A stretch of DNA of 64,000 nt, from assembly GCF_015689195.1 (NCBI RefSeq), contig NZ_CP065044.1, positions 3,348,001-3,412,000 of the forward strand, in the 5' to 3' direction. How positions within the stretch are numbered: the stretch's first letter is position 1; the number at the start of each line of letters is the position of its first letter. Below the pieces are notes generated by a model. The model was given only the letters and a program-made list of their open reading frames with translations. It made no database searches and was not told the origin of the DNA. A program made the translations under genes and the position numbers. This DNA is from Pectobacterium aroidearum. Lineage in GTDB: Bacteria; Pseudomonadota; Gammaproteobacteria; Enterobacterales; Enterobacteriaceae. Positions 49,743 through 57,776 of this stretch are shown here, one piece after another.

Positions 49743-49818
49743 TCCTCTGTAGTTCAGTCGGTAGAACGGCGGACTGTTAATCCGTATGTCACTGGTTCGA
49801 GTCCAGTCAGAGGAGCCA
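49743..49818 (+). tRNA. tRNA-Asn (anticodon GTT)
   Basis: 76 bases with encoded CCA-type end (GAGCCA). Acceptor TCCTCTG pairs with CAGAGGA, anticodon stem-loop GGACTGTTAATCC carries GTT, and the T-arm GGTTCGAGTCC is canonical. It reads as identical to E. coli tRNA-Asn in my recollection. tRNA-Asn genes are common integration sites in enterobacteria, and atypical genes follow here. Confidence 0.97.
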
Positions 49819-49826
49819 TATTTAGA

Positions 49827-49866
49827 AAATCCCGCTTAAGGAAACTTAAGCGGGATTTTCGTTTTT
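49827..49866 (+). terminator. Terminator of the tRNA-Asn gene
   Basis: AAATCCCGCTTAAG (49827-49840) pairs perfectly with 49845-49858 around a GAAA loop, followed by TTTTCGTTTTT. Confidence 0.93.
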
Positions 49867-50004
49867 CAGCGCCTATCCAACAAATTCACGCGCAAAGCGT
49901 TCCCGATGCTCCCCCGTTTTCACCCCGTAGCGGAAAAAGTTGGTAGTCAGATTTAGGGTCTTTCTGGTTCGATAATGGTGTGACCCCAGTATTAGATACC
50001 ATTG

Positions 50005-50262
50005 TCAGTGAGTAATATCTGTTCTGTTACTGCCTAATTTCCCATTTCGCCACCGTGCTGCAAACTCTAATGGCGCCTGATAATTCAGTGCTGAATGTGG
50101 CCGACACTCGTTATAGTCCTGCCGCCAGGCATTAATGATTTCTCTGGCATGGACAATATCGCTGAACCAGTGCTCATTCAGGCATTCATCGCGAAAGCGA
50201 CCGTTAAAACTCTCAATAAATCCGTTCTATGTTGGCTTACCCGGCTGGATTAAATGCCGTTC
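50005..50262 (-). pseudogene. IS3-family transposase, C-terminal remnant
   Basis: Read leftward the sequence encodes LIQPGKPT, a TAG in place of the conserved Gln codon, then NGFIESFNGRFRDECLNEHWF, and on to NECRPHSALNYQAPLEFAARW, ending at the TGA 50005-50007. This is the DDE-type rve integrase domain end of an IS3-family OrfB. The catalytic Glu sits in the FIESFNGRFRDE block. The 5' two thirds and orfA are missing, and the in-frame stop shows decay. The true left edge is uncertain by some tens of bases. TGACCCCAGTATTAG near 49981 may be the IS terminus. Confidence 0.85.
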
Positions 50263-50508
50263 TACTAGGGGATAGAATGAGCGATAAGACAACGTTCCGT
50301 GCTGAGTGTCTTGAATACGTGGGAGAAAGAAACTGTATGCAATGGGGTACGGAGTCTCACCTGTTACAATGTGGTTGATATGGAAAATTATGACCGCCCC
50401 TGGCTCAGAGCGGACATTTCAGCTTTGCCCTACCCCTGGCATCTGAACTTCGCCTTGACACCAGAACCAAGTAATTAGCCCAGCGCACCCATACTGGTCA
50501 AACGTGCC
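50263..50508. other. Unassigned spacer next to the IS remnant
   Basis: About 245 bases with no recognisable gene. They may include further decayed mobile-element DNA. Confidence 0.4.
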
Positions 50509-51468
50509 TCATGGCTTCATCACGATGCGGCCAAGCGGTTTCGCTGTCTCAGCGAATTCGTGGGCCGCGGCAGCATTGGCCAGGGGGAAGATGCGGTCAA
50601 TAACAACCCTGATGCGCCCTGCTGCTACAACCTGCAACATGTCGTCCACACTTGCCCGAACTTCGGGCCTTTCAAAAAGGGGTCCCATGAATACCCCCAT
50701 GAGTGTCTGGTTAGACTGCATTGGCGGCCACAAATCGACAGTCAGGCTACCACCGCCCGCATTACCGACGAAGACGAGACGTCCTTCCGGAGCGAGCGCA
50801 GAAAGCGAAGCGGGCAACGTCGTCCCCACCGGATCGATGACGAGGTCAACACCGGTGCCATGGGTGTACTGCCGAACACTGTCCACGACGTTATTCTCTG
50901 CACGATCCACGACATGATCGGCACCAAGTTCAAGCAACCGGCTTCTTCGCTGCGTTCCACTTGCCACGGCGATGACCGTCGCGCCTGCTTGTGAAGCAAG
51001 TTGAACGGCCGCGAGCCCCACGCCACCAGCGGCTGCCTGAATAAGAACCGTTTCTCCGCGCCGGAGCATGCCTCGAGTGAAGAGGCAATGATATGCGGTT
51101 CCAAAAGAAATCGGTAACACCGCCGCTTCTGCCGTATCCACCCCATCTGGTATAAGCCAGGTTCGTTCTGCGGGCACAGCCCAACGTTCCGCATGCGATC
51201 CCTGCATGTTAAAAGCAGCGACTCTGTCCCCAATCGTACGGCTACGAACGTTCGATCCAACTGCAACAACAGTGCCCGCGGCCGCGTAGCCGAGGACCCA
51301 TGAAGGAAGAGGTGGCGGAGTTGAACGGCGGTTGATCAGATCTCCACCTTCAATCGAGATAGCCTCGACAGAAATCAGGATGTCGTCAGGCCCTGTGACC
51401 GGCTCTGGGATATCGACATATTTCAGGACGCTGGGAGCGCCTTCCACGTCATAAACCGCTGCTTTCAT
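50509..51468 (-). CDS. NADPH:quinone oxidoreductase-like (zinc-type MDR superfamily) protein
   Basis: 319 residues from the ATG at 51468, which follows GAGGAAATTT. The MDR fold is clear: KAAVYDVEGAPSVLKYVDIP at the start, GYAAAGTVVAVGSNV, the nucleotide-binding ETVLIQAAAGGVGLAAVQLA and SGTQRRSRLLELGADHVVD, and a quinone-reductase-like tail. The zinc-ligand cysteines of classical alcohol dehydrogenases are absent, so it belongs to the QOR/zeta-crystallin branch. It lies near a RidA gene on the same strand and a divergent LysR gene, an arrangement typical of small catabolic or detoxification islands. Confidence 0.85.
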   Translation of the reverse strand: MKAAVYDVEGAPSVLKYVDIPEPVTGPDDILISVEAISIEGGDLINRRSTPPPLPSWVLGYAAAGTVVAVGSNVRSRTIGDRVAAFNMQGSHAERWAVPAERTWLIPDGVDTAEAAVLPISFGTAYHCLFTRGMLRRGETVLIQAAAGGVGLAAVQLASQAGATVIAVASGTQRRSRLLELGADHVVDRAENNVVDSVRQYTHGTGVDLVIDPVGTTLPASLSALAPEGRLVFVGNAGGGSLTVDLWPPMQSNQTLMGVFMGPLFERPEVRASVDDMLQVVAAGRIRVVIDRIFPLANAAAAHEFAETAKPLGRIVMKP

Positions 51469-51616
51469 AAATTTCCTCTGTCTCATCAGTAAATCCAGAC
51501 CAGTCTGGCAAACTCCCCCGCTCCGGCATATCGCACGTCAGAAATCTCTCTGTTGCCTCTACAGGCAGCGCGGGCTGCCCTATTGAATTTTCGACTGGCG
51601 GAAAGGCCTGTAATGC

Positions 51617-52006
51617 TTAGGGCAGCCTGGCAATCACCTTAATCTCAAATTTGAATCCGTAAAGCCACGTCACGCCGATCCCTGTCAACGTAGGGTAAGG
51701 CGCTTCCCCCCAATATTCTGGCAGGATACTCCAGATAGCGTCGAGGTTTGACTCGGGATCGACGACAAAGAGGGTAACGTCAACTACGTCACCGAACGTG
51801 CAGCCCGCAGCCGTGAGAACAGCATTAAGGTTATCGAATGCCAGCCTGACCTGCGCTTTTAGATCCTGTTCAGGCGAACCATCCTCTCTGCTACCAACCT
51901 GCCCCGAAACGAACAAGAAACCGTTGGATTTGATGGCTGGTGAATAACGATTGCGCTCATAGAGCGCCTGCCGACCGAAGGGAAAAACTGCTTCGCGTGC
52001 TGTCAT
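51617..52006 (-). CDS. RidA/YjgF family protein
   Basis: 129 residues from the ATG at 52006, preceded by AAAGGTA. The RidA fold is visible in YSPAIKSNGFLFVSGQVGSRED, DLKAQVRLAFDNLNAVLTAAGC and VVDVTLFVVDPESNLDAIWSI. The RidA Arg that binds the substrate carboxylate (family consensus R in the CxE/RxA tail) is not evident; the tail reads TLTGIGVTWLYGFKFEIKVIA, so it belongs to a Rid subgroup other than canonical RidA deaminases. It is cotranscribed in direction with the oxidoreductase and divergent from the LysR gene. Confidence 0.82.
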   Translation of the reverse strand: MTAREAVFPFGRQALYERNRYSPAIKSNGFLFVSGQVGSREDGSPEQDLKAQVRLAFDNLNAVLTAAGCTFGDVVDVTLFVVDPESNLDAIWSILPEYWGEAPYPTLTGIGVTWLYGFKFEIKVIARLP

Positions 52007-52147
52007 GTTTGTACCTTTGCAATGGGGCGAAATCTGCCCGGTGAACATAAAGACACTTTACAGGTGCTAGATCGGGCGGATAAACAAGCGACTTTGTCCA
52101 TCATTGTTTGTAAAATCCAAACAATTGGTGAAAAGAGAGGAGAAGGA

Positions 52148-53092
52148 ATGGATCGTTTCGATGCGATGCGCGCCTTTGCTCGCGTGGTGGAGGCAGGTAG
52201 CTTCACAAAGGCTGCCCAAACGCTGCATATGAGCAAAACCACGGTGACGCAACTCATTCAGCAGTTGGAAGCGCGCCTGCGCGTCAAGTTGCTCCATCGC
52301 ACCACCCGCAAGCTCGGTGTGACTCCCGATGGCGCGGTCTACTACGAACGCGTCATCCGCCTGCTGGCAGACATGGAGGATGCTGAAAACAGCCTGTCCA
52401 GTGCGGCGATTACGCCCAAGGGGCGGCTACGGGTGGATGTGCCCAGTCCGCTGGCCCGCCTTGTGCTCGTGCCAGCACTACCGGCTTTCCACGCACGCTA
52501 CCCTGATATCCAGTTCGACATGGGCGTGAGTGACCGGGTGGTGGATCTGATCGGCGACAACGTGGATTGCGTCCTGCGCGGTGGCGAAATCAACGACCAG
52601 TCCCTGATCGCGCGCCATGTCGGCGATTTGCAAATCGGCGTCTACGTCGCCCCCAGTTATGTGGAACGCCTTGGCGTTCCTGCGCATCCGCGAGAGCTGG
52701 AAAACACTGACCATCGCATCGTGGGATTCTTGTCCTCACGCACCGGCAAGATTGATTCTCTGGTACTGCACGGTGAGAGTGAACATATTGAAATCAAGAG
52801 CAGCTATGTGCTTGCCGTGGATGATGGCAATGCTTACCTCGAAGCTGGGCTAGCTGGATTAGGTGTGATTGCGCTGCCAGTCTATATGGCGGCAGCACAT
52901 CAAGCTTGTGGCGCCTTGATTCCGCTATTTGAACAGTGGCGTATTAATCCAATGCCCCTGCACCTGGCATTTCCGCCGAACCGCCATGTCAACGCCAAGC
53001 TGCGAGTTTTTATTGATTGGATCGTTGAATTGATGCAGCAGCATGAGACAACGCTGCCTCCTGAAAATAATGCCGCTGCGTTGTCTCCGTAA
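52148..53092 (+). CDS. LysR family regulator of the acquired cluster
   Basis: 314 residues from the ATG at 52148, which follows AGAGGAGAAGG; a longer frame from 52022 has no such site. The DNA-binding domain reads MDRFDAMRAFARVVEAGSF and AAQTLHMSKTTVTQLIQQLE, and the effector domain has GRLRVDVPSPLARLVLVPAL and DCVLRGGEINDQSLIARHVG, typical of the large group near YafC/DmlR-like regulators found in proteobacteria. It is divergent from the RidA and oxidoreductase genes, which it probably controls. The GC-rich codon use of this cluster is higher than in the flanking genes by eye. Confidence 0.87.
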   Translation: MDRFDAMRAFARVVEAGSFTKAAQTLHMSKTTVTQLIQQLEARLRVKLLHRTTRKLGVTPDGAVYYERVIRLLADMEDAENSLSSAAITPKGRLRVDVPSPLARLVLVPALPAFHARYPDIQFDMGVSDRVVDLIGDNVDCVLRGGEINDQSLIARHVGDLQIGVYVAPSYVERLGVPAHPRELENTDHRIVGFLSSRTGKIDSLVLHGESEHIEIKSSYVLAVDDGNAYLEAGLAGLGVIALPVYMAAAHQACGALIPLFEQWRINPMPLHLAFPPNRHVNAKLRVFIDWIVELMQQHETTLPPENNAAALSP

Positions 53093-53094
53093 TA

Positions 53095-53685
53095 TTAATG
53101 GCCGTATTTAAAGTTAAAGCCTAATGCATCACCCGTGGTATCATATTCGCGGAAGTTGTAGATCAAAGGCTTCCATTTTGACGAATCGACAACATCATTC
53201 GCTCCTAATAGCTCGCTATCCATCCAGACATTGACAATATCCAGTTCAACGAGAATAAAACGCCCTTTGTCCGTCGTGCTGACGGTTTTACATTCCGCCT
53301 GAATAGGACATTCAATCACCCGAGGCGGCGTAATATCGCGAGAAGATTCAGTGTGAAGGCCGACTTTGGAGAATTTATCGTGGCATACCTGAACGCCCCA
53401 TTTAATCTGCCCCTCAGATAGCGTATCGCTCCCGGTCAACTTACCGAGATCTTCAACTTTCTCCCAAAGTTTATAATCAGGAATATTAATCACAACATCA
53501 GACCCGGATAATAAATTACTACAGGTCTTACTTCCTTTGGTGACACCGATAATAATTTTATCGCCGAGAGAAATTGACGACGATACAGAAGCAACATTGA
53601 TATTTCCGTTGCTATTATCCGTCGTTGTAACAAGGAAAACCGGGAAACCATAATAAAATGAACTGATTTTTACGTTCTTTTTCAT
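53095..53685 (-). CDS. Flavin reductase-like, FMN-binding domain protein
   Basis: 196 residues of the flavin-reductase-like/DIM6-NTAB split-barrel family: FYYGFPVFLVTT, NINVASVSSSISLGDKIIIGV, KGSKTCSNLLSGSDVVINIP and the late CPIQAECKTV and FILVELDIVNVW. Homologues bind FMN and either reduce it or use it in an electron transfer step; some conserved flavoredoxin-type proteins lack known partners. It is convergent with the LysR gene (2-base gap) and divergent from yeaR. Its AT-rich codon use matches the genes to the right rather than the cluster to the left. Confidence 0.8.
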   Translation of the reverse strand: MKKNVKISSFYYGFPVFLVTTTDNSNGNINVASVSSSISLGDKIIIGVTKGSKTCSNLLSGSDVVINIPDYKLWEKVEDLGKLTGSDTLSEGQIKWGVQVCHDKFSKVGLHTESSRDITPPRVIECPIQAECKTVSTTDKGRFILVELDIVNVWMDSELLGANDVVDSSKWKPLIYNFREYDTTGDALGFNFKYGH

Positions 53686-53859
53686 TTTAGTTCAGACCTC
53701 ATCATCGAGTGGCGTTATATTTTTTCATTTTTACTCTTTTGATTTATTTTTAACAATAACCCTAATTGAGTACCAGCTAGGGTGATTTTTACATTTAATA
53801 TCCCTAATAAGGGGAATATCAAAAAAATAACTTAATGTAACTATTCCTTGATGTTAGTT

Positions 53860-53887
53860 TTTACCTCCTCTAATCAGGTGAGGTAAA
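53860..53887. promoter_or_regulatory. 8-bp inverted repeat upstream of yeaR
   Basis: TTTACCTC and GAGGTAAA flank a 12-base centre in the divergent promoter region of the flavin-reductase-like gene and yeaR. A regulatory site is possible; it does not match the NarL 7-2-7 or NsrR consensus as I know them. Confidence 0.4.
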
Positions 53888-53894
53888 TAATCAA

Positions 53895-53914
53895 AGGGAG
53901 AAACGTTTCTCCCT
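53895..53914. promoter_or_regulatory. Perfect 20-bp palindrome upstream of yeaR
   Basis: AGGGAGAAACGTTTCTCCCT has no spacer and no adjacent U-tract. It lies 153 bases before yeaR and 8 bases after the preceding inverted repeat. The symmetry suggests a dimeric regulator site; the regulator is unknown. Confidence 0.45.
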
Positions 53915-54066
53915 GATAATACGGCCTTTCCGCAAACTTTTTCGGCATTATAAAAAATTAATGAGCAGAAAGTAATTCACAAACATCAAAAGAGGTATAT
54001 GATATGCACTATATGATTTTTCCTTCCCACCACGTCATGTGGCTGGGTAAAACATGAGGTTTAAAC

Positions 54067-54399
54067 ATGGAACGAATCGTTATACCCGCGAATTATGTTC
54101 ATACTCGTACCACGCCTTTTTGGACAAAGGAAACGGCACCGGCGTCTATCTGGCAGCGTCATTTGGATGCAGGGACACGACAAGGCGTTTACCCACGCTT
54201 GTGCGTGATGCAAGGGACAATTCGTTATTATGGTTACGCCGATGAGACCAGCCCTGACCCCGTCGAAACGCTGACTATTGAAGCCGGACAATTTGGCGTA
54301 TTTCCGCCAGAAAAATGGCACAGAATCGAAGCGTTATCCGATGATACGCTATTCAACGTAGATTTTTATGTCGATCCAAAAATTCTGATAGAAGGTTGA
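54067..54399 (+). CDS. yeaR: YeaR (DUF1971, TehB-like cupin)
   Basis: 110 residues. IPANYVHTRTTPFWTKETAPA, WQRHLDAGTRQGVYPRLCVM and AGQFGVFPPEKWHRIEAL align throughout with E. coli YeaR. The fold is a small cupin with His and Glu residues that could bind a metal. In E. coli yeaR-yoaG is induced by nitrate, nitrite and nitric oxide through NarL and NsrR, and YeaR has been linked to tellurite and oxidative responses. The partner gene yoaG follows after 10 bases, as in E. coli. The protein ends near ILIEG, about nine residues shorter than in E. coli. Confidence 0.9.
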   Translation: MERIVIPANYVHTRTTPFWTKETAPASIWQRHLDAGTRQGVYPRLCVMQGTIRYYGYADETSPDPVETLTIEAGQFGVFPPEKWHRIEALSDDTLFNVDFYVDPKILIEG

Positions 54400-54409
54400 G
54401 GTAAACATA

Positions 54410-54748
54410 ATGACAAGTGAAAATAAAGGATATTCATTAACACTATTGAACCGTGACAATAAGGAAAAGGCAGAGAAAGTTTATCTCAAACCGATGGCTT
54501 TTTATGTGCCTGATTTCGCCGCAGGCGCAGTTATAGAATTATTCAACGAACTGTCGTCAACCAGCGAAAATAAAAAAGGTTTTCTGCTGACGGTTACGAA
54601 TAATAATAACGGTGTGTCCGTTGATAAAGCTCTCTCTACGGTCGAAAAATTAAAAGATAAGACAATTTCGGCTGAAGCGGTAAAAGAACTGGTTAATATC
54701 GTACGTGGTTACGATGCAGATGAAGAGACTAACGTTTGCGGCTGGTAA
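54410..54748 (+). CDS. yoaG: YoaG-like protein (DUF1869), tandem duplication
   Basis: 112 residues against about 60 in E. coli YoaG. The C-terminal half (GFLLTVTNNNNGVSVDKAL ... AVKELVNIVRGYDADEETNVCGW in two pieces) matches E. coli YoaG including the terminal VCGW. The N-terminal half (GYSLTLLNRDNKEKAEKV ... FAAGAVIELFNELSS) aligns to the same pattern, so the gene is an internal duplication. E. coli YoaG is a homodimer; a fused duplicate would make a one-chain pseudo-dimer. The function is unknown; co-induction with YeaR under nitrosative conditions is expected. The ATG at 54410 follows GAGGTAAACATA. Confidence 0.87.
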   Translation: MTSENKGYSLTLLNRDNKEKAEKVYLKPMAFYVPDFAAGAVIELFNELSSTSENKKGFLLTVTNNNNGVSVDKALSTVEKLKDKTISAEAVKELVNIVRGYDADEETNVCGW

Positions 54749-55333
54749 AACAATAGATCTCCACACTATTCAAGCTGCTGATTATTTCACAGTTCGAATA
54801 ATTTAAGCGTTACCTTTAGTACCCGTACTCATTAAAAAACAGGCGCTGGATGTCTTTTGACTTAACAAGCGCCCCTGCCCCTACTCTCCAATTACTAAAA
54901 ACAGTCATTCACGCCGCAGCGCAGGCTTATCGACTGCAACCATCAACATGATTACTCTTTTTATCTGTGTCGCTCACTACCCTGAAAAGTACAGTCACGT
55001 TAGTATTAATTGATTATCTCATTCAGTAAGCGAAACTGGTAGCCAGACGCATACCCCCACCCCGCAAATAGAGATATTCACAATAATAATTACCACGATA
55101 ATTATTATTGTGAACAAAATAAGCGAAAAAAGAAAATATAATTCAAAAACCTATAAGGTGTTATTAACATAACCATAAATACTTAAACATTTTTTATATA
55201 ATGCCGATTTATTATCAAATCACGCGGTCTGCCTGCGTTTATGGCTACAGCACACAGCGTTGTATTCCGCGTAGTCGGTTAGAAAGAATAAAAAGACTGT
55301 GGTCGCAGATGAAAATACATGGAGTTTTTTCAA
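54749..55333. other. Long intergenic region after yoaG
   Basis: 585 bases, AT-rich after 55080, with no convincing gene. A rightward frame starting near 55201 overlaps the next gene and has no ribosome site or family resemblance. The only structure is the large inverted repeat at 55077. Confidence 0.5.
55077..55114. repeat. Perfect 16-bp inverted repeat
   Basis: TTCACAATAATAATTA (55077-55092) and its exact complement (55099-55114) flank CCACGA. It is followed by CAAAATAAGCG, so it is not a terminator. It lies 220 bases before the secreted-protein gene; the outer TTCACAA/TTGTGAA arms could be a regulator site. Confidence 0.8.
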
Positions 55334-55786
55334 ATGAAATCAAGCAATATCCTGTTGTCCTCACTGTTAATGACAGCCCTTTTTGCATCAGCAGCTGCTA
55401 ATGCGGGTCCGAAATTCAATGTCACCTTTAAGAATCTTGGCGCATCCTCCGCCCCTGCCGCTGTTTTTTCTCCGACTACAACAGCGGAAATTTTCTCACA
55501 GACGAATGCTTCACCGAAGCCAAAAGAAAGCGTTAAGTCTGGGGATTCAGATCAATATACGATCTCCAATCCAATCAGTGACGTTGGTTCAATGCATGTT
55601 CGTTACAAAGTTGGGGCCAAAGTTTGCCAGTTTGATATGACGTATACTGTGAAGTATGTGTTGGGAAATAAAATCCCCCAATGGACTAAAAGCACCACGC
55701 CTAGCAACGGCGCACGCTGCAACCTAAGAGTGACGTATGCCAACGTCAATACTCACGACTCAGATGTAGAAATTACCATGCGATAA
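55334..55786 (+). CDS. Secreted protein of unknown function
   Basis: 150 residues from the ATG at 55334, with GGAG 9 bases upstream. A clear signal peptide (NILLSSLLMTALFASAAANA) is cut before GPKFNVTF. The mature protein of about 125 residues is predicted to be beta-rich (KFNVTFKNLG, HVRYKVGAKVCQFDMTYTV, NLRVTYANVNTHDSDVEITM) and has two cysteines, in KVCQF and ARCNLR, likely forming one disulfide. I do not recognise the family. The next gene, 107 bases downstream on the same strand, is also unrecognised and may be functionally linked. Confidence 0.75.
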   Translation: MKSSNILLSSLLMTALFASAAANAGPKFNVTFKNLGASSAPAAVFSPTTTAEIFSQTNASPKPKESVKSGDSDQYTISNPISDVGSMHVRYKVGAKVCQFDMTYTVKYVLGNKIPQWTKSTTPSNGARCNLRVTYANVNTHDSDVEITMR

Positions 55787-55893
55787 CACCCGTACTAAAA
55801 ATAGCTGAGCAACCACTCAAGCATTTTTTATGAATAGGGATAAGCAGCATGAGTCGTTACTTATCCCTGAATCACAACGAGTGAGAAGAACGA

Positions 55894-56700
55894 ATGATTA
55901 ACTTCAATGGCCTTTCAAAAAGTACTGTGGCAGATGCGCAGTCCACCAATGACAGTCGCTCGATAAAAAAGCAGGAAAACGTATCTGAAGGCACGCAGTC
56001 CGCGTCTACGGCGTCTGATGGTTATTCAAATAAAAAGAATAGCGGCATTACAACGCTGGCAAAACAGCTCAGCGACGCCGCCGTCAGGGCCGAAGCCAGA
56101 GATGCTAAAAGCGACCGCAGTACATTGGCGACCAGAGCCAGAAACGTGGATGATGAACTGGTCGGCATGGGCTATGTCAGCGGTAAGAAAGCGCACGATG
56201 CGGAAGTCCCCAATAGCGATGACCCCGAGCGATTAGCCAGAGCGAAACAAGCTACAGCGTATACCAATGGTCAAGGAAGTAACCCCTTCAAAGGTCTGTC
56301 TCGTGAACAGCTGGCGCTGATTACCTATGACGACAGCGGAACCTTTACGGTGAATGAGCGGCGTGCGGCCTGGAGCGAGGCTTATGACCAAGAGCAAGTG
56401 TGGCGCACGATGGCCATGGCACAAAGTAAACTGGAGTGGAATCGCGGCGAGTTTAAGCAAACCGAATTTTTCAAGATGGTGTTAGATCACCATGAGAGCC
56501 TGCCATTAATCGAACAAGCACAGGCACCGGAAGGCTATGTAGCACGTCTGAAGTACCTGATAGAAATGGACTTCAACTTTATGACTGGGGAATCAGGCAA
56601 AGACGCCGATCCGTTCAACCGCCTGTTTGAACTCCTTTCCCCCACCAAACTTCACTTAGAAGATGGCAAACTCACTCTGGATACCACCAAAGATGCCTGA
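55894..56700 (+). CDS. Hypothetical protein with disordered Ser-rich N-terminus
   Basis: 268 residues, no signal peptide or membrane segment. The first 60 residues are rich in Ser, Thr, Asn and Gln (SKSTVADAQSTNDSRSIKK) and look disordered; the rest is helical and charged, with NPFKGLSREQLALITYDDSG, NERRAAWSEAYDQEQVWRTM and a conserved-looking LKYLIEMDFNFMTGESG. I have a vague memory of similar proteins in Pseudomonas but no function. A polar Ser-rich N-terminus is seen in type III secreted proteins, though that is weak evidence. It is cytoplasmic otherwise. It is convergent with dgcP. Confidence 0.7.
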   Translation: MINFNGLSKSTVADAQSTNDSRSIKKQENVSEGTQSASTASDGYSNKKNSGITTLAKQLSDAAVRAEARDAKSDRSTLATRARNVDDELVGMGYVSGKKAHDAEVPNSDDPERLARAKQATAYTNGQGSNPFKGLSREQLALITYDDSGTFTVNERRAAWSEAYDQEQVWRTMAMAQSKLEWNRGEFKQTEFFKMVLDHHESLPLIEQAQAPEGYVARLKYLIEMDFNFMTGESGKDADPFNRLFELLSPTKLHLEDGKLTLDTTKDA

Positions 56701-56729
56701 TAAGCAGATGATGACCTCTGCACAGGCAT

Positions 56730-57776
56730 TTACGATTGTGCTGTGATGACGTCAAAAGCGCGGGCTTCATCTTTTTTGCGCGTGACTTTATTGGCGTACA
56801 TTGCAGCATCAGCCCGGCGGATCACGCCATCAGGCTCCTCGACGGAAGGGTCTGCCGTGGCGATCCCGATGCTGGCACCCAAATAGTCAATACTGACCGT
56901 ACCGAGAGAATAATTCCCCTGTAACAAGGGCGTAATGTCATCTCTGAAGGAAGCCATCACACGCTCGTTCTCTCCCGGCGCAACGTTTATCATACGGGCA
57001 AAAACAAACTCATCACCACCGAGACGTCCGACAACATCGCCTGGGTTTCCCCACATGAGCAAACGCTGCCCCACTTCTTGTAAGAAGATATCACCCGCTT
57101 CATGACTGAACTGGTCGTTAATTTTCTTAAAGCCGTCGAGATCAATGAACACAATAAGCGCCTGCTGGTGGTCATTCTTTGCCTGAGAAAACAGTGCTTC
57201 CAGCGAATAAAATACGCCTCGGCGGTTAAGCAATCCGGTTAGTGAATCGGTATAAGAATATTCATGTAACGCGACATTTGCGGCTGTTAACTGCTGCACC
57301 AGCCACTCTTTCTGCACTTGCTGAGCAATAAGCTGCGCGAATAAACTCAGGATTTGTTCACCCTTAGTCGTCAGCGGCTTATGATCGGAGCTTGCGGCAC
57401 AGAGTGTGCCATACAACTGCCCATCTTCCATGCGTACCGGTGTACTGGCATAGGTGATGATGCCCAACGCTTTCGCCGTCTCCGAATCTCCCCAGCATTC
57501 AGCCACATTAGGCGTGTAACTTTGCCCTTCATCCAACGCCCGTTTGCACAGCGTGTCATGCCACGGCACCGAAGCACCTTCAGGAATATTGAGCGTTTTC
57601 GTGTTGTGAGCAAACAGGATATTTTGGAAACCCGCTTCGGTGTCAACCTGCGTTAGGTAAGTCGATTCCAGATCGGTGACCAGTTCCAGCATGACTAATA
57701 ACTGGCGAACGAGCCCCTCGAAGGTATCCTCTGAACGTAATGCGTTCGAGAGGTGAGAAAGCAAATTATCAGTCAT
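56730..57776 (-). CDS. dgcP: Diguanylate cyclase DgcP (GAF-GGDEF)
   Basis: 348 residues. An N-terminal GAF domain (SLESLVRQ-type start reads TFEGLVRQLLVMLELVTD, then STPVRMEDGQLYGTLCAAS) is followed by a GGDEF domain with YTDSLTGLLNRRG and an intact active site GRLGGDEFVFA. No RxxD inhibitory site is obvious five residues before the GGDEF. Both domains match E. coli YeaP (DgcP), which makes cyclic di-GMP. In E. coli yeaP is also near yeaR-yoaG, so this block is syntenic. The ATG at 57776 is preferred to 57791 because of the GGA upstream and the match to the YeaP N-terminus. Confidence 0.9.
   Translation of the reverse strand: MTDNLLSHLSNALRSEDTFEGLVRQLLVMLELVTDLESTYLTQVDTEAGFQNILFAHNTKTLNIPEGASVPWHDTLCKRALDEGQSYTPNVAECWGDSETAKALGIITYASTPVRMEDGQLYGTLCAASSDHKPLTTKGEQILSLFAQLIAQQVQKEWLVQQLTAANVALHEYSYTDSLTGLLNRRGVFYSLEALFSQAKNDHQQALIVFIDLDGFKKINDQFSHEAGDIFLQEVGQRLLMWGNPGDVVGRLGGDEFVFARMINVAPGENERVMASFRDDITPLLQGNYSLGTVSIDYLGASIGIATADPSVEEPDGVIRRADAAMYANKVTRKKDEARAFDVITAQS

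Noticed and set aside
49819..53095. Genomic island with attL/attR generated at tRNA-Asn
   Set aside because: I found no second copy of the tRNA 3' end and no integrase gene in the window, so site-specific integration is not supported.
55201..55401. 66-residue open frame before the secreted-protein gene
   Set aside because: It overlaps the signal-peptide coding region of the better-supported gene and lacks a ribosome site.
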